Shown here one piece after another: positions 8,290 to 16,101 of a stretch of DNA of 64,000 nt. Source of the stretch: Cyclobacteriaceae bacterium (GTDB taxonomy: Bacteria > Bacteroidota > Bacteroidia > Cytophagales > Cyclobacteriaceae); assembly GCA_016786495.1 (NCBI GenBank), contig JAEUUJ010000076.1, positions 16,083 to 80,082 on the forward strand, in the 5' to 3' direction. The notes below the pieces were generated by a model, which had not been told where the DNA came from, searched no databases, and saw nothing but the letters and a program-made list of their open reading frames with translations. How positions within the stretch are numbered: position 1 is the stretch's first letter; each line of letters starts with the position of its first letter. The position numbers and the translations under genes were made by a program.

Positions 8290-8758
8290 TCCACTATCAT
8301 CTTAAATTTAACTGGAATTACATATTGAACAGCTACATTCTTTCCATCGCACTGTCCAGGAACCCATGTCGTCAAGTAGTCGACAACTTTTAAAGCCTCG
8401 TTGTCCGCATCGCATGGCTTTCCGATTTTCAGTCCTTTCAGAATTCTTTTGTTTGAGAGTTGTCCATTAGGCTCAATTATACAAGCAACGAAAACTGTCC
8501 CCTCTATGTCACACCGTCCACCCGGCCATTTTAAGTTTTTGTTGATTGTTTTTATTAACTGCTTTGGTCCGCCCTTAAAGGTTGGCATTTTGTCCGCGGT
8601 CGTGTAGTAAGATCTATTCAGTGCACTGTCGTATGTCACTTCACATGAGTCAGGAGTGTGACGGATTGATTGTCCCAAGACCTGAAGTGTGTGTCCTGAA
8701 GCTGATATTAGGATGATTGTAAATATGTGTCTCATTGTCCGACTAAATGACCGCCAAC
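8274..8758. repeat. Inverted repeat enclosing the TonB-C-like gene
   Basis: GTTGGCGATCATTTAG at 8274-8289 and CTAAATGACCGCCAAC at 8743-8758 are reverse complements at 15 of 16 positions. The left arm overlaps the stop codon and the right arm begins eight bases upstream of the start codon. This is the second-best example of the pattern. Confidence 0.75.
8286..8735 (-). CDS. Secreted TonB C-terminal domain-like protein
   Basis: A 149-residue protein with an N-terminal hydrophobic signal (about residues 3-21) and a TonB_C-type fold. Visible features are a PTFKGG stretch and a GTVFVACIIEPNGQLSNKR strand-turn-strand, then a helix and a C-terminal VQYVIPVKFKM strand, all typical of TonB C-terminal domains. 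It lacks the transmembrane anchor plus Pro-rich linker of a true TonB, and the signal looks cleavable. Stand-alone secreted TonB_C proteins are common in Bacteroidota and have no settled role. It is enclosed by a 15-of-16 inverted repeat. Confidence 0.75.
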   Translation of the reverse strand: MRHIFTIILISASGHTLQVLGQSIRHTPDSCEVTYDSALNRSYYTTADKMPTFKGGPKQLIKTINKNLKWPGGRCDIEGTVFVACIIEPNGQLSNKRILKGLKIGKPCDADNEALKVVDYLTTWVPGQCDGKNVAVQYVIPVKFKMIVD

Positions 8759-8849
8759 ATTTCGCAATGATCCATATGGCCGATAGTCTATTATTCTATT
8801 ATTCAATTTAGGGGATTTTTGCTTTACCTGCTCACCCGAACACCCACTG
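8756..8849 (-). repeat. Divergent copy 2 of the SLC13 transporter 3' end and its downstream palindrome
   Basis: This copy resembles 9739-9832, with the same order of palindrome, AT-rich stretch, and coding tail. The tail at 8832-8849 still reads QWVFG then stop on the minus strand. It ends where homology to the transporter stops, next to the 3' side of the SDR gene. It is more diverged from the parent than copy 1. Confidence 0.65.
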
Positions 8850-8872
8850 CATTGCCAGCAGCTGCGTTTTCT

Positions 8873-9709
8873 TTATTTAGTTTCACCATACCAATATTCT
8901 GCTGTCACGCCACCGTCCATAAGGAAGTCGCTACCGGTAATAAATGCTCCGTCTTGTCCCATCAATAAATTTGCAACATTACCAACTTCGTCTGGTGTCC
9001 CTGCACGACCAACTGCAGAAGTGTTAATCATTTTTCTATAGCCATCACCACGAGGTCCGGCCAATTCGTCTTTTGCAAGTGGTGTGATTATAATACCCGG
9101 GCTAATCGTGTTCAATCTTGCACCACGCTTTCCCCAACGCACTGCTTCTGCCATAACACGCAAAGAGTTTCCTCTTTTAGATAATTGATAAGCATGAAGT
9201 GTGTCGGTAACTTTGCTAGGCTGAAGGAAAGGCAAATCAAGAAGTTCGTCAGCAGGAGTTGTCGCCAATGCTTTGTTTTGTTCCACTGTCAATGCAGGTA
9301 AACGGTGTCCTGACTGTGAAGATATAACAACACCTGCTCCGTCTTGAGCAATTACATTTCCAAACTCTTCCAGTATAACAGCAGTGCCGTATAAATCTAC
9401 TTTCAGAATAGTCGCGGGGGATGCTTGTGAAGGAGAAACGCCAGCAGCATGAATAAGTCCTGTAACACTCCCGAGTTTAGTCGCTGTGTCAACAAGTGTG
9501 TGAATAGATTGTCTAGAGGATATGTCAACGATTGTCGTGCTTACTTTAAACCCTGCTTCGCTTAAAGTTTTTGCAGCGGCTTCATTGTTTGCTTGGTTAA
9601 GGTCTGACAGCAAAATATGCTTGCCTGCGCCAACGCGTCTTGCAATTGCTTGTCCGATTGAACCTGCTCCAATAACAACTATGACCTTTTTATTTATCTG
9701 TCTGTCCAT
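8873..9709 (-). CDS. Short-chain dehydrogenase/reductase with an enlarged substrate loop
   Basis: A 278-residue SDR enzyme. The NAD(P)-binding motif is GAGSIG at residues 14-19, the usual Asn-Ala-Ala-Gly is replaced by HAAG (about residues 87-90), and the catalytic pair is Tyr174 and Lys178 (YQLSK), followed by RLNTISPGIIITP. The catalytic Ser (130-133) is about 40 residues before the Tyr rather than the usual 13 or so, so there is an inserted lid segment of the sort seen in 3-alpha-hydroxysteroid dehydrogenase-like enzymes. The reaction is an NAD(P)-dependent alcohol/ketone oxidoreduction; the substrate is not predictable. It lies in the cassette-like region between two copies of the transporter tail. 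Confidence 0.85.
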   Translation of the reverse strand: MDRQINKKVIVVIGAGSIGQAIARRVGAGKHILLSDLNQANNEAAAKTLSEAGFKVSTTIVDISSRQSIHTLVDTATKLGSVTGLIHAAGVSPSQASPATILKVDLYGTAVILEEFGNVIAQDGAGVVISSQSGHRLPALTVEQNKALATTPADELLDLPFLQPSKVTDTLHAYQLSKRGNSLRVMAEAVRWGKRGARLNTISPGIIITPLAKDELAGPRGDGYRKMINTSAVGRAGTPDEVGNVANLLMGQDGAFITGSDFLMDGGVTAEYWYGETK

Positions 9710-9738
9710 GTTTGCGCTGTCTGTTTAAAGTTGCCGCC

Positions 9739-9866
9739 AACGTTTGGCTATAAGCCATATGCCCGATAGCCTTTAATTGTATTACTCAATTTAGGGAATT
9801 TTGCCTTACCCGCTCACCCGAACACCCACTGTACCAGCGTAATCGAAGCCACCCAGATAATGACAA
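9739..9866 (-). repeat. Parent copy of the duplicated transporter tail and palindrome
   Basis: This stretch holds the true end of the SLC13 transporter gene (stop at 9814-9816) and its downstream palindrome GGCTATAAGCCATATGCCCGATAGCC is spread over about 9744-9770. Divergent copies occur at 4058-4183 and 8756-8849. The first bases (AAC/GTTTGGC) coincide with the junction core found between several cassette-like genes. Confidence 0.7.
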
Positions 9867-11283
9867 TCGAAACGATGTTGAGGAGCAGTCCGGCACGGAC
9901 CATGTCTTTCATGCGGATGTAGCCGCTGGAAAACACAATTGCATTCGGGGGCGTGGCAATCGGGAACATAAAGCCAATGCTCGCGGCGAGGGTTACGGGC
10001 AAGGCCAGCAATACCGGGTTCATGTGCAGCCCCTGTGCAATGCCGAATACTACCGGCACGAAGATATTCACCAGCGCCACGTTGCTCATCATCTCCGAAA
10101 GGATCACGCTCACGGCAATCAGCATGAGAATAAACCAAATGCTGAAGTCGGTTTGGGAAACAATCCAGGTGCCTACGGCTTCAATGATTTTTGCCTGCGC
10201 CAACCCTTCGGCCAGGCACAGTCCGCCTCCAAACAATATCAGAATGCCCCAGCCCATATTCTTCGTGTCGTCCCAATGCAAAATATACTTCGATTCTTTC
10301 AGCGATACGGGAACGATGAACATGAGCAGTCCGCCTGCCATGGCGATGTTGGTGTCGTTCAGCAGTTCGGCTTTAAAAACCAGCTCGTTGAAGAGTTGTT
10401 GAAAAATCCAGAAGAAGGAGGTGAGTGAGAAAATCAACAGCACGAGTTTTTCTTCTTTGCGAAGCGGTCCGAGTTCTTTCAGTCGCGTGTTGAGTAATTG
10501 CGCGGACCCCTGAACGCTGGAAAGATTGTTGGGAAATAAAATGCGTGTCACAATGAGGTAGTTGGCCACGATGAGCACGAGGGAAACGGGTACTCCGATG
10601 AGCATCCACTGGCCGAAGGAAATGTGCTGGCCGTTGAATTCATTCAGCAGCCCGATAAACACTACGTTGGGTGGCGTGCCGATGATGGTGGCGAGGCCGC
10701 CCAGTGTGGCTGCGTACCCGACGGCCAGCATGAGACCGAGGGCAAAGTTTTGTTCGCCCGAGAGCTTTTGTCCGGGCAGCATATTTTTTTCGGGGATGAT
10801 GAGCTTCACCACCGAGATGGCAATCGGGAGCATCATCATCGCGGTAGCGGTGTTGCTGATCCACATGCTGATGAATGCGGTGGCGATCATGAACCCGAGA
10901 ATGATTCCGTTACCGGATGTTCCCGTAAGGCGGATGAGATTTAATGCGATGCGTTCGTGCAGCCGGTGTTTCTCGAGTGCAAGGGCAATGAAGAATCCGC
11001 CCATGAACAGGAAGATGATCGGGTTGGCGTACGGTGCAGCAGCCTTGGTTGCCGGCATTACACCCAGCAACGGGAACAGTACAAGCGGCAGGAGGGCGGT
11101 TACCGGAAAAGGCACGGCATCGGTTACCCACCAGGCGATAACCCAGGCGGCTATGGCAAGCACTTTATAGGCCACCGGAGAAATGAATGTTTCGGGTACG
11201 AAAAGGTTGATCAGTAAAAACAGTGTTGGCCCCAGGATGAAGCCTGTGATTTTAGCTGACTGGAATATCTTTTCTCCAAACAT
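9814..11283 (-). CDS. SLC13/DASS-family sodium:anion symporter
   Basis: A 489-residue integral membrane protein with about eleven to twelve hydrophobic segments. It shows the divalent anion:sodium symporter signature: an ITALLPLVLFPLLGVM-like early helix, a SNTATAMMMLPIAI stretch holding the first Ser-Asn-Thr binding motif, and the second inverted-repeat half with SNVALVNIFVPVV and a PIATPPNAIVFSSG stretch. Members carry dicarboxylates, citrate, sulfate or phosphate with sodium; the specific anion cannot be told from sequence reading. It is monocistronic, with a repeat array upstream. Its 3' end has been copied twice into the adjacent cassette-like region. Confidence 0.9.
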   Translation of the reverse strand: MFGEKIFQSAKITGFILGPTLFLLINLFVPETFISPVAYKVLAIAAWVIAWWVTDAVPFPVTALLPLVLFPLLGVMPATKAAAPYANPIIFLFMGGFFIALALEKHRLHERIALNLIRLTGTSGNGIILGFMIATAFISMWISNTATAMMMLPIAISVVKLIIPEKNMLPGQKLSGEQNFALGLMLAVGYAATLGGLATIIGTPPNVVFIGLLNEFNGQHISFGQWMLIGVPVSLVLIVANYLIVTRILFPNNLSSVQGSAQLLNTRLKELGPLRKEEKLVLLIFSLTSFFWIFQQLFNELVFKAELLNDTNIAMAGGLLMFIVPVSLKESKYILHWDDTKNMGWGILILFGGGLCLAEGLAQAKIIEAVGTWIVSQTDFSIWFILMLIAVSVILSEMMSNVALVNIFVPVVFGIAQGLHMNPVLLALPVTLAASIGFMFPIATPPNAIVFSSGYIRMKDMVRAGLLLNIVSIVIIWVASITLVQWVFG

Positions 11284-11320
11284 GGCTGCATATTAGAAAT
11301 AAATGTGGTGATTGGAAATT

Positions 11321-12180
11321 GCGCGGGATGGCGATACCCTGACGAAAGCATCTGCCGAATGATGGCAAACTAAACTTCGTCTGCATCATTTCTTCTATCG
11401 GGGATGCTTCTCCCGACAAGTCGGGATCAGCATGACGGCAAACTAAACCTTGCTTGGCCTCCCTGGCTTCGACTGCGCCTTCCTACCGGTAGGCAAGCTC
11501 AGCCTGACGGGAGGCTGGGATCGATCAAGCATGATGGCAAACTAAACTTCGTCTGCATCATTTTCCTCTATCGGGGGATGCTTCTCCCGACAAGTCGGGA
11601 TCAGCATGACGGCAAACTAAACTTTGCGCGGGATGGTGATACCCTGACGAAAGCATCGGCCGAATGATGGCAAACTAAACTTCGTCTGCATCATTTTCCT
11701 CTATCGGGGATGCTTCTCCCGACAAGTCGGGATCAGCATGACAGCAAACTAAATTTTGCGCGGCCTGCCTGGCTTCGACTGCGCCTTCCTACCGGTAGGC
11801 AAGCTCAGCCTGACGGGAGGCTGGGATTGATCAAGCATGATGGCAAACTAAATTTTGCGCGGGATGGCGACACCCTGACGAAAGCATCTGCCGAATGATG
11901 GCAAACTAAACTTCGTCTGCATCATTTCCTCTATCGGGGATGCTTCTCCCGACAAGTCGGGATCATCATGACGGCAAACTAAATTTTGCGCGGGATAGTG
12001 ACACCCTGACGAAAGCATCTGCCGAATGATGGCAAATTAAACTTCGTCTGCATCATTTCCTCTATCGGGGATGCTTCTCCCGACAAGTCGGGATCAGCAT
12101 GACGGCAAACTAAATTTTGCGCGGGATGGCGATACCCTGACGAAAGCATCTGCCGATGCTTTGTCAGGATTAATCCCGCC
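11321..12180. repeat. Tandem intergenic repeat array
   Basis: The 1008 bases between the transporter and the RRM gene hold no gene. Five copies of a unit starting GCGCGGGATGG begin near 11321, 11627, 11858, 11987 and 12118, the last two intervals being about 130 bases. Units contain small palindromes (TCCCGACAAGTCGGGA) and the repeated phrase CATGACGGCAAACTAAA. Two longer units carry an extra roughly 90-base block with GCCTTCCTACCGGTAGG. Apparent short reading frames inside it are repeats of one another and not genes. Relatives lie at 14720-14813 and 15948-16092. Confidence 0.85.
12136..12168. repeat. Near-perfect hairpin ending the repeat array
   Basis: CCTGACGAAAGCATC and GATGCTTTGTCAGG pair over 14 base pairs with one bulge around a TGCC loop. 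Earlier units carry only the left arm followed by different sequence, so this last unit may be the complete form of the element. Confidence 0.6.
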
Positions 12181-12240
12181 ATTGAAAATGAAACTATAGG
12201 TGTCTTGAACGCTAACCTGCATTTTCAATCGTCGGGATTA
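12171..12240. repeat. Inverted repeat next to the array
   Basis: TAATCCCGCCATTGAAAATG (12171-12190) is inverted as CATTTTCAAT plus GTCGGGATTA (12220-12240), with one extra base, around 29 bases of unrelated sequence. It could be the end of the repeat element or a structured RNA segment; nothing else is visible in it. Confidence 0.5.
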
Positions 12241-12268
12241 AAAAAGCCCTGACTTGGGGGCAGGGCTT
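12240..12268 (-). terminator. Rho-independent terminator of the RRM gene
   Basis: AGCCCTG (12245-12251) and CAGGGCT (12261-12267) form a seven-base-pair GC-rich stem with a nine-base loop. Read on the minus strand it is followed by a run of six T. It lies 24 bases after the RRM stop codon. Confidence 0.85.
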
Positions 12269-12291
12269 CTGTGAAGATGTTCGGGTAACGC

Positions 12292-12537
12292 TTATTGCTT
12301 GGCGTTGCCGGGCTTTACCACAATCGTGCGGCCGTCGAGCTCGCTTTCGTTGAGTGCGGCAATTGCCTTGTTGGCTTCGTCATCGTTTGGCATTTCAACA
12401 AAACCGAAGCCTTTTGAGCGGCCGGTTTCGCGATCGGTGATTACTTTGGCAGAGGCAACCTGGCCGTATTGGCTGAAGGCTTTTTCGAGATCTTCTTTAC
12501 GGGTTTTAAAGTTGAGCTTAGCGACAAAAATGTTCAT
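12292..12537 (-). CDS. RRM-domain RNA-binding protein
   Basis: An 81-residue protein that is a single RNA recognition motif. RNP2 is IFVAKLNF (residues 3-10) and RNP1 is KGFGFVEM (about residues 42-49), both with the aromatic residues that stack on RNA bases. Such single-RRM proteins are common in Bacteroidota and cyanobacteria and bind single-stranded RNA, often with cold-shock-like expression. It stands alone with a promoter element upstream and a clear terminator downstream. Confidence 0.95.
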   Translation of the reverse strand: MNIFVAKLNFKTRKEDLEKAFSQYGQVASAKVITDRETGRSKGFGFVEMPNDDEANKAIAALNESELDGRTIVVKPGNAKQ

Positions 12538-12586
12538 GGCGACTGGGGGAATTAAGTATTTGGTTTAGGGCTTTCGGGAGCTTAAA

Positions 12587-12594
12587 CAAATATA
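12587..12594 (-). promoter_or_regulatory. Candidate Bacteroidota -7 element for the RRM gene
   Basis: On the minus strand this reads TATATTTG, matching the TAnnTTTG element. It would place the transcription start about 40 bases before the start codon at 12537. No clear TTTG at -33 was found. Confidence 0.45.
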
Positions 12595-12622
12595 ATCATT
12601 CACCTGCCTGAAATACAAGTAC

Positions 12623-13450
12623 TTAGTTCGTGGTCTTTTTGTGTCTACGCTTGTCCCAGCGGAAGGCGAGCCAGATGACCAACGCCATCAGGATCAAAAA
12701 CGGCCATACATTTACTAGCCCGATGAGGAAGGAAAGGAAGTATTGCCAGCCTGTGCCAAAAGCGCCTCCGATCTTGGAACCAAAGCCGAAGTCGGTGCCG
12801 ATGGTTTCGTAAAATGATACCGTGAGCGTGCTGTACGCTACCTGGCTGCTGAGATACTTTAGCCGGCCCTCCATCGATTCGATGTCTGACCGAACCTCGG
12901 CAATCTGTCGTTCGATGGTGATAATTTCCTCTACGGTTTTTGCCTGTTTAAGAATTTCGCGATACCGGGTTTCGAGATCTTTTTTTGTTTTTAACCGGGC
13001 CTCTACGTCAATAAACTCTTCGGTTACGTCTTCTGTATTTACATTTTTACCCTCAACCCGGCTTGCTTCTGCTTCAACCTTTTGTATGAGCAAATCGAAC
13101 TTATCGGCTGTTACGCGAATGGTTTGATTGTATTGCAGTCTGGAGGAGTAATTGTTCTGACTTTCGTTTGATATGTACGCGTTCAGTTCTTTACAGATCG
13201 CGTCAATGGTTGTTTTTGTTTTTTTAACGTCTGACGTTTCGAATGACAAGGCGCCATTCCGAATTAGTTTGCGTTCTGCCGCTACGGCATCTCCCGCTGC
13301 CGGTTGTTTGGGCCGCCTCAAAGAAACAGCGGGAGGTTCAGCGTTATCCTCCAACGTAGCACCGCCAACAAAATTAGCTGTCTCTCTTCGATCGCAGCTT
13401 AACAATGCGAGACAGAAGCTGAAAATCAAGAGCAGTTTTTTCATTTTCAT
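12623..13450 (-). CDS. DUF4349-domain lipoprotein
   Basis: A 275-residue protein with a lipoprotein signal (LALLSC, Cys19 or so). A low-complexity stretch follows, then a DUF4349 domain: a beta-strand pair, a KFDLLIQKVE segment, and a long coiled coil (residues roughly 150-200, rich in Glu/Lys heptads) ending in VAYSTLTVSFYE. The C-terminus has one membrane segment (about residues 243-265) and a basic tail. The role of DUF4349 proteins is not established. The gene starts 10 bases after the pgk stop codon, so it is probably cotranscribed with pgk. Confidence 0.85.
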   Translation of the reverse strand: MKMKKLLLIFSFCLALLSCDRRETANFVGGATLEDNAEPPAVSLRRPKQPAAGDAVAAERKLIRNGALSFETSDVKKTKTTIDAICKELNAYISNESQNNYSSRLQYNQTIRVTADKFDLLIQKVEAEASRVEGKNVNTEDVTEEFIDVEARLKTKKDLETRYREILKQAKTVEEIITIERQIAEVRSDIESMEGRLKYLSSQVAYSTLTVSFYETIGTDFGFGSKIGGAFGTGWQYFLSFLIGLVNVWPFLILMALVIWLAFRWDKRRHKKTTN

Positions 13451-13460
13451 ACGCGCGTGT

Positions 13461-14645
13461 TTATTCTAACGCCTTAACGCCCGGCAGAACTTTGCCTTCG
13501 AAATATTCCAGCAGGGCACCACCACCGGTCGATACGTAGCTCACATCGTTATCAAAGCCGAACTTGGCCACGGCTGCCGCGGAGTCGCCGCCACCGATCA
13601 GTGAGAATGCGCCTTTTTTGGTAGCACGTACAACGGCTTCGGCAACAGTCTTCGTTCCTTTCTCGAACTTTTCCATTTCAAATACGCCCATCGGCCCGTT
13701 CCACAAAATAGTCTTTGAGCTTTCGATTACTTTTGAGAACACCTGACTTGCCTGCGGACCGATATCCAATCCCATCCAGCCGTCTTTAATGGCGTTGTTG
13801 TTCGAGATGTCTGTGTTTGCATTGGCATCGAACTTATCGGCAATGATGGAGTCGATCGGTAGATGCAGTTCAACGCCCTTCGACTTTGCTTTCTGGATTA
13901 ATTCTTTTGCGAGGTCAAGCTTGTCGGCTTCCACCAATGAGTTACCGATGTTACCGCCCAACGCTTTGAAGAACGTGTAGGCCATACCACCACCGATGAT
14001 CAGGTTGTCGACTACATCGAGCATTTTTTCAATGATCAGAATCTTATCGGAAATTTTTGCACCGCCCATGATTGCGGTGAACGGCTTCTCGGCATTCTCC
14101 AGGACTTTTTTCGCATTGTCGAGTTCAGCAGCCATCACCAGTCCTGCGCACTTGTCCTGAAAGAACTGCGCAACAATGGTTGTAGAGGCATGGGCGCGGT
14201 GCGCGGTGCCAAACGCATCGTTTACATAAACATGTCCGTGCCGCGCAAGTTTTTGGGCAAAGCCAACATCGCCTTTTTCTTCTTCTTTATAAAAGCGAAG
14301 GTTCTCGAGCAGTAGTACTTCACCGGGCTTGAGGTCGTTCGACATTTTAAATGCTTCCTCGCTGATGCAGTCGCTCGCGAACTTTACGGGTACACCCAAC
14401 AGCTCTTCTGTTTTTTTGATGGTGTGTTTCAACGAATATTTTTCTTCGGGACCGTCTTTCGGTCGACCGAGGTGCGACATCAGCACGCAGCTTCCGCCAT
14501 CTTTCAAGATCTTTTTCAGAGTTGGGATGGTAGCCTGGATGCGGTTGTCATCGGTGACGTTGAAGCTTTTATCGAGTGGTACGTTAAAATCTACGCGGAT
14601 TAATGCACGTCTGGAATTGAAGTTGATATCGTTGATGGTTTTCAT
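13461..14645 (-). CDS. pgk: Phosphoglycerate kinase
   Basis: A 394-residue enzyme of normal length for bacterial phosphoglycerate kinase, which transfers phosphate between 1,3-bisphosphoglycerate and ADP in glycolysis. The N-terminal substrate-binding part has RVDFNVPLD and the basic-patch SHLGRPK; the middle has [11 protein letters not shown] and [14 protein letters not shown]. The C-terminal nucleotide domain has GGAKISDK and GGGDSAAAV, and ends [14 protein letters not shown]. Start ATG at 14645. The pfkA gene lies upstream after a 177-base spacer that contains a dispersed repeat, and a DUF4349 gene follows closely. Confidence 0.97.
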   Translation of the reverse strand: MKTINDINFNSRRALIRVDFNVPLDKSFNVTDDNRIQATIPTLKKILKDGGSCVLMSHLGRPKDGPEEKYSLKHTIKKTEELLGVPVKFASDCISEEAFKMSNDLKPGEVLLLENLRFYKEEEKGDVGFAQKLARHGHVYVNDAFGTAHRAHASTTIVAQFFQDKCAGLVMAAELDNAKKVLENAEKPFTAIMGGAKISDKILIIEKMLDVVDNLIIGGGMAYTFFKALGGNIGNSLVEADKLDLAKELIQKAKSKGVELHLPIDSIIADKFDANANTDISNNNAIKDGWMGLDIGPQASQVFSKVIESSKTILWNGPMGVFEMEKFEKGTKTVAEAVVRATKKGAFSLIGGGDSAAAVAKFGFDNDVSYVSTGGGALLEYFEGKVLPGVKALE

Positions 14646-14719
14646 GAAGAGAGAGTAATTAAGAAGTCAATTTAGAAATTTTCGGTTGATGGTGTAATGA
14701 GGTGAGTCAGTTTAGTTTC

Positions 14720-14813
14720 TTTACTGGGGATGCTTCTCCCGAGATCATTTCCTCTACGGGGGATGCTTCGCTCCCCTCGACTTCGCTCGGGATTGCTCAG
14801 CATGACGGTTGAA
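14720..14813. repeat. Dispersed copy of the intergenic repeat
   Basis: The spacer between pfkA and pgk contains GGGGATGCTTCTCCCGA and a second GGGGGATGCTTCGCTCCC arm, ending in CAGCATGACGG, phrases shared with the 11321-12180 array. It holds no gene. Confidence 0.65.
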
Positions 14814-14822
14814 AAAAGGGAC

Positions 14823-15908
14823 TTAGTCGCCGAACGTGATGCCCAGACCTTTTGCCGCCTGCACGAGGTAGGAAGATTTTTTAACCACGTTTTGCTGGCG
14901 GGTGGCTTCCTCGAAGGAAACGTATGTAATGGAATTGTTTTTATACGCCACCATTTTGCCGAATTCGCCATTGATGGCAAGTTCCATAGCCTTCACGCCA
15001 AACAAAGAAGCCAGGATTCGGTCAAAAGCCACGGGTGTGCCGCCCCGTTGTACGTGACCCAACACCGTTTCGCGGATTTCCGCCTGGCAGCCCGCATCTT
15101 TCAGTTGTTTTGAAAGCTGGTAGGCCACGCCTCCGAGGCGCACATGTTCTGATCCTTTTTCTCCAGCTGAAGCTGTGACTGTTCCTTCTTTCGGTTTGGC
15201 GCCTTCTGCAATCACGATGTTCACGAAGCCGCGACCTTTTTTGTAACGCGACTCAATTTTCTTCACCAGCTTGTTGATGTCGTACGGGATCTCCGGGATG
15301 AGACAAATCTCGGCACCGCCTGCAATGGCGGTATGCAAGGCAATCCAGCCGGCATCGCGGCCCATCACTTCCATGATCATCACGCGATGATGGCTTTCTG
15401 CGGTGGTGACCAGTTTATCGAACGCATCGGATGCAATCTGCACAGCTGTTTGAAAGCCGAACGTCATATCGGTAGCCGATAAGTCGTTGTCGATTGTTTT
15501 CGGTACCCCGATAATCGGAATACCTTTATCGAATAACACTTTCGAAATTTTTTGAGAACCATCCCCACCGATGTTGATCACGGCGTCAAAGCCTTTCAGT
15601 CTTTTTACGAGCTCGTCTGAACGGTCTTCGAACTTAACGGTACCGTCTTTTTGTGTTACCGGAAATTTTATCGGGTTCGATTTGTTGGTGGTCTTTAAGA
15701 TTGTTCCGCCTTTTACGTGAATGCCTTTGGTGCGGCTGCTGGTGAGGCGAACGATTTCCTGCGGTTCGTTCAACACACCGTTGAACGCTTCGATGCTGCC
15801 GTAGATTTCCCAGTTCTTTTCTTTACGGGCACGTTTGGCCACTGCGCGGATCACCGCATTTAACCCGGGGCAATCGCCACCACCGGTAAGCACAAGTACT
15901 TTTTTCAT
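14823..15908 (-). CDS. pfkA: ATP-dependent 6-phosphofructokinase, group III type
   Basis: A 361-residue phosphofructokinase that phosphorylates fructose 6-phosphate in glycolysis. The first glycines GGGDCPG bind the phosphates, GGDGS (114-118) holds the position that distinguishes donors (Gly, as in ATP enzymes, rather than the Asp of pyrophosphate enzymes), PKTIDND (136-142) has the Lys that replaces Gly in classical PfkA, and MGRDAGW (182-188) binds the sugar phosphate. The Gly plus Lys combination is known from group III enzymes that use ATP. Start ATG at 15908. It is separated from pgk by a repeat-containing spacer; both point the same way. Confidence 0.95.
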   Translation of the reverse strand: MKKVLVLTGGGDCPGLNAVIRAVAKRARKEKNWEIYGSIEAFNGVLNEPQEIVRLTSSRTKGIHVKGGTILKTTNKSNPIKFPVTQKDGTVKFEDRSDELVKRLKGFDAVINIGGDGSQKISKVLFDKGIPIIGVPKTIDNDLSATDMTFGFQTAVQIASDAFDKLVTTAESHHRVMIMEVMGRDAGWIALHTAIAGGAEICLIPEIPYDINKLVKKIESRYKKGRGFVNIVIAEGAKPKEGTVTASAGEKGSEHVRLGGVAYQLSKQLKDAGCQAEIRETVLGHVQRGGTPVAFDRILASLFGVKAMELAINGEFGKMVAYKNNSITYVSFEEATRQQNVVKKSSYLVQAAKGLGITFGD

Positions 15909-15947
15909 ACTACTAGTTTTTTATTCATCAAGCCTGACTGGCATCAT

Positions 15948-16092
15948 TTCCTCTATTGTGGATGCTTCTCCCGACAAGTCGGGATCAGCATGACGGCAAA
16001 CTAAGCTGCGCTTCCCTCGTCTTTGCTCGGCATCATTTTCTCTACGGGGGATGCTTCGCTCCCTTCGTCTTCACTCAGGATCGCTCAGCACC
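15948..16092. repeat. Dispersed copy of the intergenic repeat
   Basis: Between pfkA and tsaC lies a sequence with the phrases TCTCCCGACAAGTCGGGA, CAGCATGACGGCAAACTAA and GGGGGATGCTTCGCTCCC in the same order as in the array at 11321-12180. It contains no gene. Confidence 0.75.
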
Positions 16093-16101
16093 TAAATATA
16101 C

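Noticed and set aside
11404-11898. Plus-strand frames of about 60-90 codons in the intergenic repeat
   Set aside because: They are translations of the same repeat unit and differ only by copy number, so they are not genes.
11321-12180. CRISPR array
   Set aside because: The repeated parts are long and unequal, the intervening sequence is itself repeated, and there are no cas genes.
12822-13127. Plus-strand frame inside the DUF4349 gene
   Set aside because: It is the opposite strand of a well-supported gene, with biased composition from its codon usage.
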